A stretch of 64,000 nucleotides of DNA from Paramarasmius palmivorus. Its lineage: Eukaryota > Basidiomycota > Agaricomycetes > Agaricales > Marasmiaceae. The stretch covers positions 113,701 through 177,700 of the forward strand of contig JAYKXP010000099.1 of the NCBI GenBank assembly GCA_037176845.1, given 5' to 3'. Below the pieces are notes generated by a model that was given only the letters and a program-made list of their open reading frames with translations, was not told where the DNA came from and searched no databases. Numbering within the stretch: the stretch's first letter is position 1; every line of letters starts with the position of its first letter. Both the position numbers and the translations under genes were made by a program. Positions 25,051 through 35,155 of the stretch are shown here, in pieces.

Positions 25051-25698
25051 TCACGGCACGCATCGGGTACCTTTCTGACCTGATCGAAGTCCATGCTCGC
25101 ACTGCCTTCTATACACCTCACGCTTCCACCAATCTTGATTCAAGTTCGCAACATCCACATCTACCTGGTGATTTGGCGCATTAGCATAATACTATCTAGT
25201 CCGCAGACGCTGCCGCCTCACCTCGCGTTTCAACCAATCCTCTTTTCTGTCCGCGGCATCCACATCGACCTGGTTATTCAACACATTAGCGTCATGCATC
25301 ACATGCAGTGTCACCGCCTCACCTCGCGCCTCAACCAGTCAAGATTTCTATTTGCAGCGTCCACATCGACCTTGAATTAGAATCGTCAATGCAACACGTC
25401 TCGCTCGTGCCTACTTTTCCCTCACCTCGCGTTTCCACCAATCTTGATTCATGTTCGCAGCGTCTACATCGACCTACACCCAATGCTATCAGCGTCATGC
25501 TATCTTGACAAATGATTTCCTTACCTTGCGTTTCCACCAATCTTGATTCGTGTTTGCGATGTCCACGTCAACCTATAGTTGATGGTGTTATGACATTGCA
25601 CCGTCCAAATCGTGATCGATCCCTACCTCTTTGGTCGGAGCTGCAGCGGAAGCCGCGACGAAGGCAAACAGAGAGAGCAACTTGAAGGTAGTGCGCAT
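25051..25698 (-). CDS. Secreted Kex2-processed repeat peptide precursor (candidate RiPP precursor), one repeat per exon
   Basis: Exon 1 (25698-25627, 24 codons) encodes a signal peptide, MRTTFKLLSLFAFVAASAAA followed by PTKE. Five exons of exactly 48 bp follow, all phase 0, each one 16-residue repeat: VDVDIANTNQDWWKRK (25572-25525), VDVDAANMNQDWWKRE (25473-25426), VDVDAANRNLDWLRRE (25370-25323), VDVDAADRKEDWLKRE (25269-25222) and VDVDVANLNQDWWKRE (25164-25117). Introns are 54, 51, 55, 53 and 57 bp with GT-AG ends. The tail is uncertain: read-through gives 21 more residues to the TGA at 25051, but a last intron is possible. Each repeat ends in KR or RR, a Kex2 site, as in KEP proteins and dikaritin RiPP precursors. 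Secretion-pathway cleavage should release 16-mers ending in the dibasic pair. A TATA-like run lies about 37-46 bp upstream of the ATG. It is divergent from a UstYa-type gene. Confidence 0.85.
25117..25572 (-). repeat. Five tandem exon-plus-intron units, period about 100 bp
   Basis: Repeat exons start at 25572, 25473, 25370, 25269 and 25164, giving spacings of 99, 103, 101 and 105 bp. Not only the 48-bp exons but also parts of the introns recur (donor gtgaggcgg in introns 4 and 5; 'atgacgct.at' before several acceptors). The duplicated unit was therefore exon plus intron. Confidence 0.85.
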
Positions 25699-26052
25699 CT
25701 TTGGCTATATTGTTGAGAGGCTTGACTCGATCCAGTATATATATAGGTTGCAAGGGCATAGGGGCTGGCAAGCGAGATGCCACCTCATTCCTTGGTATTA
25801 GAGGACCGACGCCACCACAGAAGATAGCCGTCTTAGACGCTATCAGCTGCTACCACTTCAAGAGAGAAATTCTCCCACTCACCAAGGAAGCCCGATATCA
25901 CTGTTCATTGAGCATGTACGCTGTCACTTTCAGAGATTAGCGCGTATCTTGGCATCAACTCTTTGGTCACTCCTACGGCCTCATTCGGTATGTGTGGTGA
26001 AGCTTGGGCATGCCTAAAAGCTTCTGTATTCGATGGCCTTGCCTTGTTCGCT
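25699..26052. promoter_or_regulatory. Shared divergent promoter of the peptide precursor and the UstYa-type gene
   Basis: 354 bp separate the two start codons. A TATATATATA run at 25735-25744 sits 37-46 bp upstream of the precursor ATG on its strand. No comparable TATA is obvious for the right-hand gene. A shared region would allow co-regulation of precursor and modifying enzyme. Confidence 0.5.
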
Positions 26053-27049
26053 ATGGCTCGAGAAGACGACTATGCCCCGTTGCTTCAAGACGAGCATGAC
26101 ATCGAAGAGGCGAGGGAGTCTGGCAAACACATCCACTCCTGGGGCAACCTCAGCAACGCGATTATTCTTCTCCAGTCGATCGTGATTGTGGTACTCCTTA
26201 TAGCAACATCGCAAACGAGTTCCTCGTCAAAGAGTAAAGCCTTGGTCTACTGTAAGTTGAGGTCGAGTACTGGGATACTTGAAGTGAAGCGCTGATGTAA
26301 TCGAAGCCCCGGCGAACCATCTTATACTCGAAGAAAAGATCGTCAAGTTCCACAGCGGTATTGGGAACAACACATCGATATACATGGGAGAACCGTCGCC
26401 CGAATTGGATAGAGTATGGGAGGACCTTTACGGATGTAAGTAAAAGTGAGGTTAGCTCTCGATATTGAAAACTCACCAGGTATAGTTGGGATTAGCAAAG
26501 TATCGAAAAACGAGGCAGATCAGCTTCCAATGAAGACTGTCCGAGTCCCGAGTGACCCAAGTCACTACATCGTCCAACTCGACGTGTTCCATTCGTTGCA
26601 TTGTCTGGTAGGTCCCAATCAGCTCGGAGCTGTTAACGAGTGCCTTATTGGATCGACATACCGCTAGAATATGATCCGTAAAGCTCTTCATCCGAACTAC
26701 TACCAGCAACCTCACAGTAGCAATCATCATGGACAAGTCGACGCAGGCGATGAAAATGAGCACCTGGCTCACTGCCTGGAGCATCTCCGCCAGAGCGTCA
26801 TTTGTTCTTCAGGTATGACAGTATGGCAGAATTGCCGTATCATGCTGATACTGATTCTCTGTTCCCAAAGATGTGAGCACGATAGTCTGGCAGTGGATTC
26901 CAGAGAGGAACCAGACCATGGGTCGGCTGGATGTGCCGCATACTTGCAGAGATTTTGAGAAAATTAGCGAATGGGCTAGACAACCAGAGAATCGGCTCCA
27001 TTACGAGACTTTCGACTTGCACGTAAGGCCCTCAAGTGACGTGGAGTAG
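26053..27049 (+). CDS. UstYa/DUF3328-type oxidase (RiPP cyclase-like), membrane anchored
   Basis: Five exons (26053-26251, 26307-26435, 26480-26607, 26668-26812, 26871-27049) total 780 bp, or 259 residues, and keep frame at every join. The N-terminus is cytosolic (MAREDDYAPLLQDEHD), followed by one membrane helix, NAIILLQSIVIVVLLIA. The family pattern follows: YSPA start, IYMGEPSPELDRVWEDLY, then the first H-x-x-H-C motif in DVFHSLHCLNMIRKALHPNYY and the second in HLAHCLEHLRQSVICSSDVS, then VWQWIPERNQ and HTCRDFEKISEWA. UstYa-family proteins oxidise the core peptide side chains of dikaritins (ustiloxin, asperipin) and form the ether or C-C cross-links. Both metal-binding-type motifs are intact. 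Its divergent neighbour is the repeat-peptide precursor, its likely substrate. An upstream in-frame extension to about 25963 exists but does not improve the family match. Confidence 0.85.
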
Positions 27050-28032
27050 TATCGGAAGTATGGCATGACCAAAGTTGGTTTGGAGGAATCGATGTGCTGG
27101 CGTGGAACCCAGAGTGCTTCATGACCACGAGGACTTGATGATCAATTGGGTACAATAAAAAATGAGGCAACCTCACGTTTTACGTCGCTATCCCTATCGC
27201 ACACACCCGGACGACCGAGGAGCCAGCGATACTGCAAAGCTTCATACATCATCTAGAATCGGCGGTCGCGTCGTTGCTGGGAAGGACCTGCTAGTAGGAC
27301 GAAGATCACAACAAGAACCATCTAGGACATTTTTTGTGCTCACCAAGGTTCTGCTGACGGCTCAAGCGGTCCAAGCAGGAGATTGAGTGATACCGATAAT
27401 CCCCTTTTGTGAGATGAAGCAATTGTGGGAGGCGCGGTGAAGGGCACCAGTCTCCATTTCGTCCTTCGGCCAGGGAACCAAGGAACTACTCGAAATTCGG
27501 TGATGTAGCTGAGGAGACGAGAAAGCGGAATCCGTTCATATTAGGGGAAAAAATCGGCAGCCGTCGAGGACCATCTGAAAGAGTAGGACGCTCTAAGAGA
27601 GGAGCTTTCAGTGATGGAGTTTAGAGAAGGGACGGGAGGAGAAATATCGTAGCGAAGGAAAGCGGGATATCGGTGGGCCGGGTTTGGGACGCCTCTGGCA
27701 CAGTGAGATAAACTATATCGGGTTAGGTCACGTGTAATGATAAACCTTGTATGGTATATCAAACTTTTTTTCTACGGTGCTGTTTCGTGGCGCCTCTTTT
27801 AATTTAGCGACTCATTCAACCGCAGTGATATGCATCACCTCGCAGTCCACATGTTTCACACCAGGGTCATCACTCATTCCATCGACTGCTTCTGGTTTAC
27901 TTATCTCATCTGAATTCAGCCTCACTACCAGATAATTTGTATGTGTTGCCCTTTAAATTTTGGTTCATCCCACGCCAACACCTTTTCATCTACCCTATCA
28001 ACCCTAGACTCGGTTCTCATCCGTGCTACGCA
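27050..28032. other. Intergenic region
   Basis: No gene supported. Short frames at 27162-27386 (+) and 27541-27762 (-) lack motifs and splice logic. It contains the UstYa-type 3' region and the promoter of SDR copy 2. Confidence 0.45.
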
Positions 28033-29355
28033 ATGGATCTCCGGCTTTTCCTCCTTGGTGCTACGGGATACATAGGATCACAGTTCTTATTCGACCTGGC
28101 CCGTTCTGGCACCGCCAAAAAGTTTCATATACGAGCCCTGGTGCGAGCTTCGCCGGAGAAGGAAGCTCGATTGAAGGAGATCTGTTCGTCTCTCCAAGTC
28201 GTTCATGGCGACCTGCAGGACGAAAATCTCATTCAGGAGGAAGCCTCTAAGGCAGACATCGTAATCAACTGTGCTACTAGCAGCGACTGGCCTTCCATTC
28301 GAAGTGAGTATTGACCATCTAAGCCGAGACCGCACGACAAACTTACAACACACCTTGGTATCAGGTATACTCACTGGGCTCGAGAAGCGATCCAGCGAAA
28401 ACGCAGGGAATCCTCCTCTATACATTCACACTTCCGGCATAGCTATTATCAGTGATAACTGTAGAGGCGAAGCCGTCGAGTTCAAGGAGTACACCGACAT
28501 TGGCTTCAAACTCGAAGACCTCCCCGAAACAAACGTGCATCTTGATTGTGACCTCGCTATCGTACAGGCAGGTACCCGGAAGGAGAATCCTGTGCGAACT
28601 ATCATGCTCTTCCCAGGATGGGTATACGGGGTTGGAGAAGGTCTGCATGGTCCTCATAGTATCCGTAATCTGTATTGAACTTGACTTCTAGGGATACAAA
28701 AGATCACTTTCCCTTACCGAACGCTTCTGGGACTCGCGAGCAACGTCGGATTCGCGGGTACATGGGGAAAGGGATTCAACGGGACGAGCAACGTTCACGT
28801 CAAAGACGTATCCAGTGCAATATTGGTTTTGCTGGACAGTGCTCTAGACGGGAAAGTAGGCACAGTTGGCGCCGGCGCTGATGATCTGTGTGAGTATCCC
28901 GCTTCAAGACCCTGTGCTATTCAGTTGACCCGAAAGCATAGATTTTGTTACAAGCACCGAGAAGGTGATCCTGTATCATGAATTAATGACGAAATTTGGC
29001 GATGTAAGATCCTACTTTCTGAGTGTTCTAATGAATCTAATCCACCCTTGGCGTTGACGTTAGATACTGCATCGTGAGGGTGTGGTAAAGTCACCTGGAT
29101 CAAGACCTTACCCAGATGAAGTGCTAGCGCCTCTTGGAGAAGGTATGAGAGGTCTTGTTAGCGTCATATCATAAGCTTAAATGCTATTGCTATCATTAGC
29201 TGGCTGGTCCGCGCTAGGCGGCAACGAGCGCGCTAGCTCAGACAGATTGGCTAATTTAGGATGGGAGCCCGTTGAAACACGAAGGAAGCCGCTGTTGGAA
29301 TCTTTACCCGAAGAGATCGAGGTTATCTTGCAGGAGATGAAGGCCAAGGCCTGAA
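28033..29355 (+). CDS. NAD(P)-binding Rossmann (SDR-like) protein, copy 2 of 3
   Basis: Starts MDLRLFLLGATGYIGSQFLF with the glycine-rich nucleotide-binding motif. Later blocks are KADIVINCATSSDWPSIR, GNPPLYIHTSGIAIISDNCR, VRTIMLFPGWVYGVGEG, VGFAGTWGKGFNGTSNVHVK, DFVTSTEKVILYHELM, REGVVKSPGSRPYPDEVLAP, and AGWSALGGNERASSDRLANLG ending MKAKA-stop. Six introns sit at the same places as in the other two copies. Frames are intact throughout. DNA and protein similarity to the gene at 30588 is very high, so these two arose by recent tandem duplication. It is a probable cytosolic oxidoreductase or epimerase with unknown substrate. Its location next to the peptide pair makes a tailoring role possible. 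Confidence 0.85.
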
Positions 29356-30587
29356 ACGGTCCATATTGCTTTATCCGCACATGTATACGTATGTATCGTT
29401 GTACAATCGCTACACCCCCATTTCCCAATGTTATGTCGAGCTTTTTCAAGGCACTGACCGATCTTCTGGCGGTGGTGCGGGAGACGCACAGTAAAAGAGT
29501 CTGGGCCCTGGGCCGGGCATACAAGGTTCACTTAGATGTTTTGTATGTGTACCGATACTCGACGGACTTGAGCACGAAAGACAGACAATTGAGTAGTGCC
29601 TACACTACCTTATAGAAAACAAGAGGGATCCGGAAGTTCAAGTGCGTTTGGACCGAGTTAGTACCTGCCAGCGCTTGAGGGAAGCGCTCAAAAAACCTCT
29701 TCCTCGCACTCATCACTCTGAGCTCAGGAATCCCTCCTTCAAGCCTCCTCCTCTGGCCGGGACGCAATTCCTCGACTTTTAATTCTCTTACGTCTGAACC
29801 AAGCTCCAGTTATCGACGTTTGTCTTGTGCGTGCGCGAGATCGGTCTGTTGGACTCAGTCATCCTTCAAGCTCAAGCTTCAAGTGCCGGATTTGGATGAG
29901 TTCGGGATGCATTGAATAACCGTGGAGTGGTAAAGAGACGTCGGAAAGGATACGGGATGGAGAAGCTATGCTGCATCCAGCGTCAACAGTGTCGAACTGG
30001 TGTTTGCGGGTTGAACGGAGATACTATGTCGTTCTGATAGTATTGGGGACAGCTCTCATTTACACGATAGGGATCCGGATCTCGAGGTTCCATGATTCTT
30101 GGTGAGTACCTACGTTTATTGAAATTCAGAACCTTTTTGTAGCTGATAGCAATAACATCTTCATAGCATTCCCTGGATGCCATGGCCAGACATACCAGCC
30201 GAAATGCTACTGGGTCACATATCCACACAACTTGTTTTGTATCGCGACCACTAAAACATTCCATATGCAAGCGCTGGAGTGGGGATAAAATGGAGCTATC
30301 GCTCCAAGTTGCGTTAAACACCAGGAAACGGACAAGGTTGTTACCATTGAATAGACTGTTCCAAGCATCCAAAATCGTGCCGGGCCCAAGTCGGTTCTTG
30401 AAAGCGCTATTGACAGCCACTACTAGAACACCTCGACTCTAACAACACGCTACATCGCACTGCGACAACAACTGCAATATTCCCCGATCTCACCGGTGTA
30501 CCCATGTGTCCTTTTGATTTGTCCCACGCAACACGCCTTGTCGTCTACACTATCATCGCCAGAATCGTTACCGATACGTTCTTCATA
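29356..30587. other. Spacer between SDR copies 2 and 3
   Basis: A minus-strand frame of 145 residues at 29983-30420 (starting MAVNSAFKNRLGPG) has no recognisable domain. Plus-strand frames here are short. The frame could be a small gene divergent from SDR copy 3 (168 bp between starts), but I cannot support it beyond length. Confidence 0.4.
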
Positions 30588-31923
30588 ATGGATCTTCGCG
30601 TCTTCATCCTTGGTGCTACGGGATACATAGGATCCCAGTTCTTATTTGACCTGTCTCGTTCCGGGACCGCCAAAAGGCTTCATATACGAGCCCTGGTACG
30701 AGCCTTGACGCCAGAAAAGGAAGCTCAATTGAAGGAGATCTGCTCATCTCTCCAACCCGTCGAGGGCTCGCTGAAGGACGAAGACCTTATACAGGAGGAA
30801 GCCTCTCAGGCAGATCTTGTAGTCAACTGTGCCAATAACAGTGACTGGCCTTCCATTCGAAGTGAGTAATGATCATACGGCGAGGCAAGAGTGCACAAGA
30901 GACTCATACATCATGCCTCTAGGCATACTCGCCGGGCTCGAAAAACGATCCAGTCAACAACCAGGGAATCCTCCTCTATACATTCACATCTCAGGCATAG
31001 GTATCATCAGCGACAATTGTAGAGGCGAAGCCGTCGAATTCAAGGAGTATACCGACGTTGATCTCAGACTCGAAGACCTCCCCAAAACAAACGTGCATAT
31101 GGACTGTGACATCGCTGTCGTGCAAGCGGGTACCAGGAAGGAGAATCCCGTGAGAACTATCATGATATTCCCGGGGTGGGTATACGGGGTTGGAGAAGGT
31201 GCGTTTCGGCTCCTGGGTATCCACAGTTTGTATTGAAAATATATATCTAGGTATACAAAAGATTACTGTTGCATACCGAACATTTCTGGAACTTGCGAAC
31301 AAGGCTGGATTTGTAGGTACATGGGGAAAGGGACTCAATGGGATTAGCAACATTCACGTCAAAGACGTGTCCAGCGCAATGCTGGTGTTACTGGACGCTG
31401 CTCTGGATAGGAAAGTAGGCGCGGTAGGCGCCGGCGCTGATAATCTGTGTAAGCAGTTCACTTCTTCAGACGCCGTGCCAACCAGCTGACCTGAAAATAT
31501 AGATTTCGTTACCAGCTCCGAGAAAGTGATTTTGTACCATGAGCTAATGGCGAAACTCGGGGATGTAGGAACCTGCCTTCTGAGCCATTTCGTCCTTGAC
31601 ATTAACGATAACGTCAGATAATGTATCATGAGGGTGCGGTAAAGTCACCTGGATCAAGACCTTTCCCGGACGAAGTGGTGGCGCCTTTTGGAGAAGGTAT
31701 GATAGATCTTGCTAGCATCACTTCATTGACTGAAATTTAATTAGTTGGCTGGTCTATGCTAGGCGGCAACGAGCGCGCTCGCTCGGACAGATTGGCTAAT
31801 TTAGGATGGGAGCCTGTTGAAACGCGAAAGAAGCCTGTGTTGGAATCTCTCCCAGAAGAAGTCGTGGTTATTCTAAAAGAGATGAGAAGCAAGGACCATA
31901 TCGTGGAAGAGACCCCAAAATAG
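30588..31923 (+). CDS. NAD(P)-binding Rossmann (SDR-like) protein, copy 3 of 3
   Basis: Starts MDLRVFILGATGYIGSQFLF. The same ordered blocks follow: ADLVVNCANNSDWPSIR, GNPPLYIHISGIGIISDNCR, VRTIMIFPGWVYGVGEG, AGFVGTWGKGLNGISNIHVK, KVGAVGAGADNLC, DFVTSSEKVILYHELMAKLG, HEGAVKSPGSRPFPDEVV, and VGWSMLGGNERARSDRLANLG. The C-terminus is longer than in copy 2, ending HIVEETPK-stop at 31923. Intron positions match copies 1 and 2 and the frame is intact. As in its paralogs, the Y-x-x-x-K pair of classical SDRs is not seen after the PPLYIH strand, which points to an atypical SDR or a reductase using other residues. Confidence 0.85.
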
Positions 31924-32437
31924 CGTCCTGCTCTGCGTTGGAGTGGCCATCGCCTGCGGCTAGACTATTGTAATTCGGATAGCTGAGAACACTCATATGT
32001 ACATCGTGAAGCGAAAACACAGTAAGACAGCAGAGCAAAGCTTCAAAAAGTAGCGTAGCAAATCGAAAGCGGAAACAGGAAAAGGCGTCGCAAAATGAAG
32101 GGCGTGAAAGGAAGGGCATCGCTGAATGGAATGCAGACATTGGAAGTTGCAGATACGTACAAGAGTCGATGATTAACCAGATGCAAGGGAAGAGACATGC
32201 AATAGCAAGGTGAATATGGTAGTAGAGGGATAATAGGTATCAGAGTAGGCGAGAATAGGTGTCGCGACGAAAACAGGCAAGAAGATATTCGATAGCGATA
32301 ATAAGCAATGAGAGCAACAAAACAAGCTGATATGGTATCACTAAGGTGATGTATGGAGCGATTTAAGGGGCAATGAAATGGGAACAAAAAGAAAATAAAA
32401 ACGTTTGATCAAAGGTGTTGGATCGGAGATCTCGGAA
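31924..32437. other. Convergent 3' intergenic region
   Basis: 514 bp between the stop of SDR copy 3 and the stop of the HMG-box gene. The plus strand is rich in A/G. No gene or repeat seen. Confidence 0.5.
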
Positions 32438-33349
32438 TCACTCTTCGAACCGGTAGAAGTGCCCTGTGTCGAAGGCGTTGTCCCAGGCAACGTCGCCTTC
32501 CACACCAGAAAAGATCTTTGGGTAGGCGAACATATCCGCAAGCTCTTCATCGTCCGGGTAAAGCTGCCCACACATCCCATGAGAGCGTAAGAGTGGCTCA
32601 ATATACTTTTCACTGAAGTAAGCAATTTCCAGCTGAATTTCATCTGAAAGCAGAGCGGGGTTGAACCTGGAAAGGTCCATTGCTTTTCTGTCAGTGGGAT
32701 GAAGAAACTTCATCGGATCAATGTCGTGTTCCAGGTAGGCGTTCCAGGTGATTGGGCCCCTTGTATCTGGGTCGACGTTGAGTTCAAGAAGACGTTGGTG
32801 AATATCCGCAGCTTCGTCGATCTGGTTATAACTAAGGTTAGCAGTCGGGTTCGTAAGAATAATTAGAAGCGAAAATACCTTGGGGGTACATTCTCTAGTT
32901 GAGTCGTGGAAGGAGAACACGGAAGATAAAGGAGGTAGGAGCGGAGACTCCGTGTTATGGCAAGTGGGTGCGGAGGAGGCGGAAGAAGAGGAAGCTGAGG
33001 AAGAAGAAGCACGACCTGTCCATTGAGGTCGCGCATTGGCGTAAGGATGGGCTGCTCTCGCAGAGCGCCTTGCCAACCTATCGGCCGCAGCCTGTTCCTT
33101 CGCGAGAGCTATCTGTTCCTTCGTTCTAGGACGGAACTTCCATTCTGGATTTTGCTCTCTGTGTTGCTTTTGAATATCCTTGGCTCTTTCTTTGTAAATC
33201 TCCTTCACTTTCTCATCGAAGTTCTTCCACTCTTCCGTAGCGATTGCACCAAGGTTCCCTGAAACCCCTTCTTCTTGTAATTCTTTCATCCTTTTGGACC
33301 TATAGATGATGAAGCAATTAGGTGGCCGAGGGATGTGTTCTTCGGACAT
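32438..33349 (-). CDS. HMG-box (MATA_HMG-type) DNA-binding protein
   Basis: Starts MSEEHIPRPPNCFIIYRSKR and runs through an HMG box of about 70 residues (WKNFDEKVKEIYKERAKDIQ, ending NPEWKFRPRTKEQ). This is the fungal MATA_HMG/Sox-like pattern of sequence-specific DNA binders. A basic/Ser-rich linker follows, then an acidic C-terminus (YPDDEELADMFAYPKIF) that could be an activation region. The frame is open over the whole length, but the stretch from about 32877 to 32821 has perfect intron features: GTATTT donor, CTAAC branch point and CAG acceptor. It is 57 bp, so splicing or retention both keep frame. Spliced, TPK joins IDEAADIHQRL. Nothing suggests a mating-type locus here, because no homeodomain or pheromone genes are nearby. 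Confidence 0.8.
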   Translation of the reverse strand: MSEEHIPRPPNCFIIYRSKRMKELQEEGVSGNLGAIATEEWKNFDEKVKEIYKERAKDIQKQHREQNPEWKFRPRTKEQIALAKEQAAADRLARRSARAAHPYANARPQWTGRASSSSASSSSASSAPTCHNTESPLLPPLSSVFSFHDSTRECTPKVFSLLIILTNPTANLSYNQIDEAADIHQRLLELNVDPDTRGPITWNAYLEHDIDPMKFLHPTDRKAMDLSRFNPALLSDEIQLEIAYFSEKYIEPLLRSHGMCGQLYPDDEELADMFAYPKIFSGVEGDVAWDNAFDTGHFYRFEE

Positions 33350-35155
33350 TCTGCTAGGAGCACAATGGTAGAGGATGAGCGAAACGGAGAAAGAGGACGA
33401 AGAGATGAAGACAGAGCTCCTGCCTCTTTATTCGCGCCCGCCCATGGTCATGTGCATCTGTGACCTATCGTGGCTTTTGTCACGCTGGCGAATTCAACAA
33501 AGGGATTCCTAACGTGGTAGTTCCAAGCACAATGGTTTCCTAGCAACCACCACATAACCTATTTGGGAGGACAATGCCAATGCCGGCGGCGCCGTTGGCT
33601 CTCTCCGGAGGTGGGTTCGGTATGAGTGGACCATCCTGTCACAAGCAGAGCGGAGATTCCGGATTCGAGAGTAGACATTTAATGGCGAGTTTGCGTCGAT
33701 ATTGGTGGATAATGAGTGGTGGTACTATCCCTAAATCCGCCATGGAACGACTACTCGCGTTTCCAATTCGGAATTTGTTAGAGTACGATTTTCGAGACTG
33801 GGTTCCCATCATCGCACTAACCGTTACTGTAGGCATTGTCAACTTGAGAGACGGTAAAGTCACTCAACAAGAGTCTAACCATACCTGCAGCATTGTGGAG
33901 ACTCCGTTGTTTCGAATTACGAGGTCTGTAGGCGAGGGAAGCTCGATCAAAACAGCAGGACATCACTGCGACGTCCTCCCCAGGTGAGTCCAGTCTCGGG
34001 GTCTGCGATCCTTGAAAATGCTCGGCCATAGACTTCACGGAAAAGAGTCCCGGGTCACAACGCCAGGCCATCGACTTTTTAGCCACGCGAACTAACACGA
34101 GCGCAACATTCCGCGACCTCAAACTATCGGATAACTCGACGATCCAGAGATGTAGCGCTATCACTAATGCCCACCCGATCTCGCCATCTTCGTGGTGTAA
34201 GACCAGACAGCCTCAAAGATGAGGCAGCGAGAACACCCGTACCGGTTCCAACACGCCGATCTGACAAGAAACTCGATTTTCAATTCTTGACCCCCCATAC
34301 GAGCCAGCGCTAAATCGAGTAGGATGTGGTTCCTTGGGCAGTCCATGTCAAACCGTCGAGTTGCGGACAACATGTATCCGAACGCCGAAGAACACCGACC
34401 CTAAGAGCTGGAAACCTTCGGAGGTGGCAGCAGCTGCATGCTGCATCGTCTGCCCATAATTTGCGAGGACAGCGAGCGCTAATGATGACCCGCTATCGAC
34501 TAGACATCCTAGCTAGTCCATGACAAGTATAACCTCGGGTTTGCTATTCGAGGGGTATGGTGCAGACTTGCTTGTTCTACGGCTTGGGCTCGTTGACCGG
34601 ATCTGACATGTAGGCATTTGCTTCGTGGCTTGAAGTCAGGTAATAGTTGACAATAGCATGCAGAATTCACATACCGCACCGTGACACCCTAGCGACTATG
34701 CATAGCTTTTGTTCGGCCTTTGTAACATTTTTTATATGTTCAACTCCTCCTGGATCTTCATGAAAATCTTCTGAAGCTCGTTAATCATTAATATGTAGTT
34801 CTATGAAAGGGGCTCAGCACGCAGAAATCATTGCAAAAAAAATTCAAGGTAAAATAACACACTGGTAGTTGACATCCTATATCCCTTTCTCGAGCTTCTC
34901 AAGGCTTCCCAGAGATTCTTTCTCCTATGATATAAACAGCGGTAGCATTGGGAACAGTGAGAACCTAGCGGGAACATCGGAGAGGGAAAAGGCAAAAAGA
35001 AGTCGACTTTTGACGCGCCTTCAAGTTCTCTGCCAATCACCTTCACCCTAGTCGATCGGCGATGACATGCTTGAACTACCCAGCCTTCAAATACTCCGCT
35101 AAACCGAACACTAGAATGACATTTCATTTTTCTTCCTTCATCCACCACCACGACG
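33350..35155. other. Intergenic region, no supportable gene
   Basis: 1.8 kb. A plus-strand frame at 33574-33987 (137 residues) and several minus-strand frames overlap it, and none shows a domain, signal peptide or conserved splice pattern. It contains the promoters of the HMG-box gene (left) and of the GT90 gene (right). Confidence 0.45.

Noticed and set aside
25093..25540. Plus-strand frames with repeated 'VRNIHIYLVI'-like segments
   Set aside because: They are the antisense reading of the 48-bp repeat exons. The minus strand has the signal peptide, splice sites and Kex2 sites.
25117..25572. CRISPR-like or non-coding satellite array
   Set aside because: About 100-bp periodicity is explained by exon-intron units coding for a secreted repeat peptide; the organism is a eukaryote.
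29983..30420. 145-residue minus-strand frame upstream of SDR copy 3
   Set aside because: No domain, no signal peptide and unusual composition; length alone is not enough.
33574..33987. 137-residue plus-strand frame
   Set aside because: No family features and overlapped by equally long minus-strand frames.
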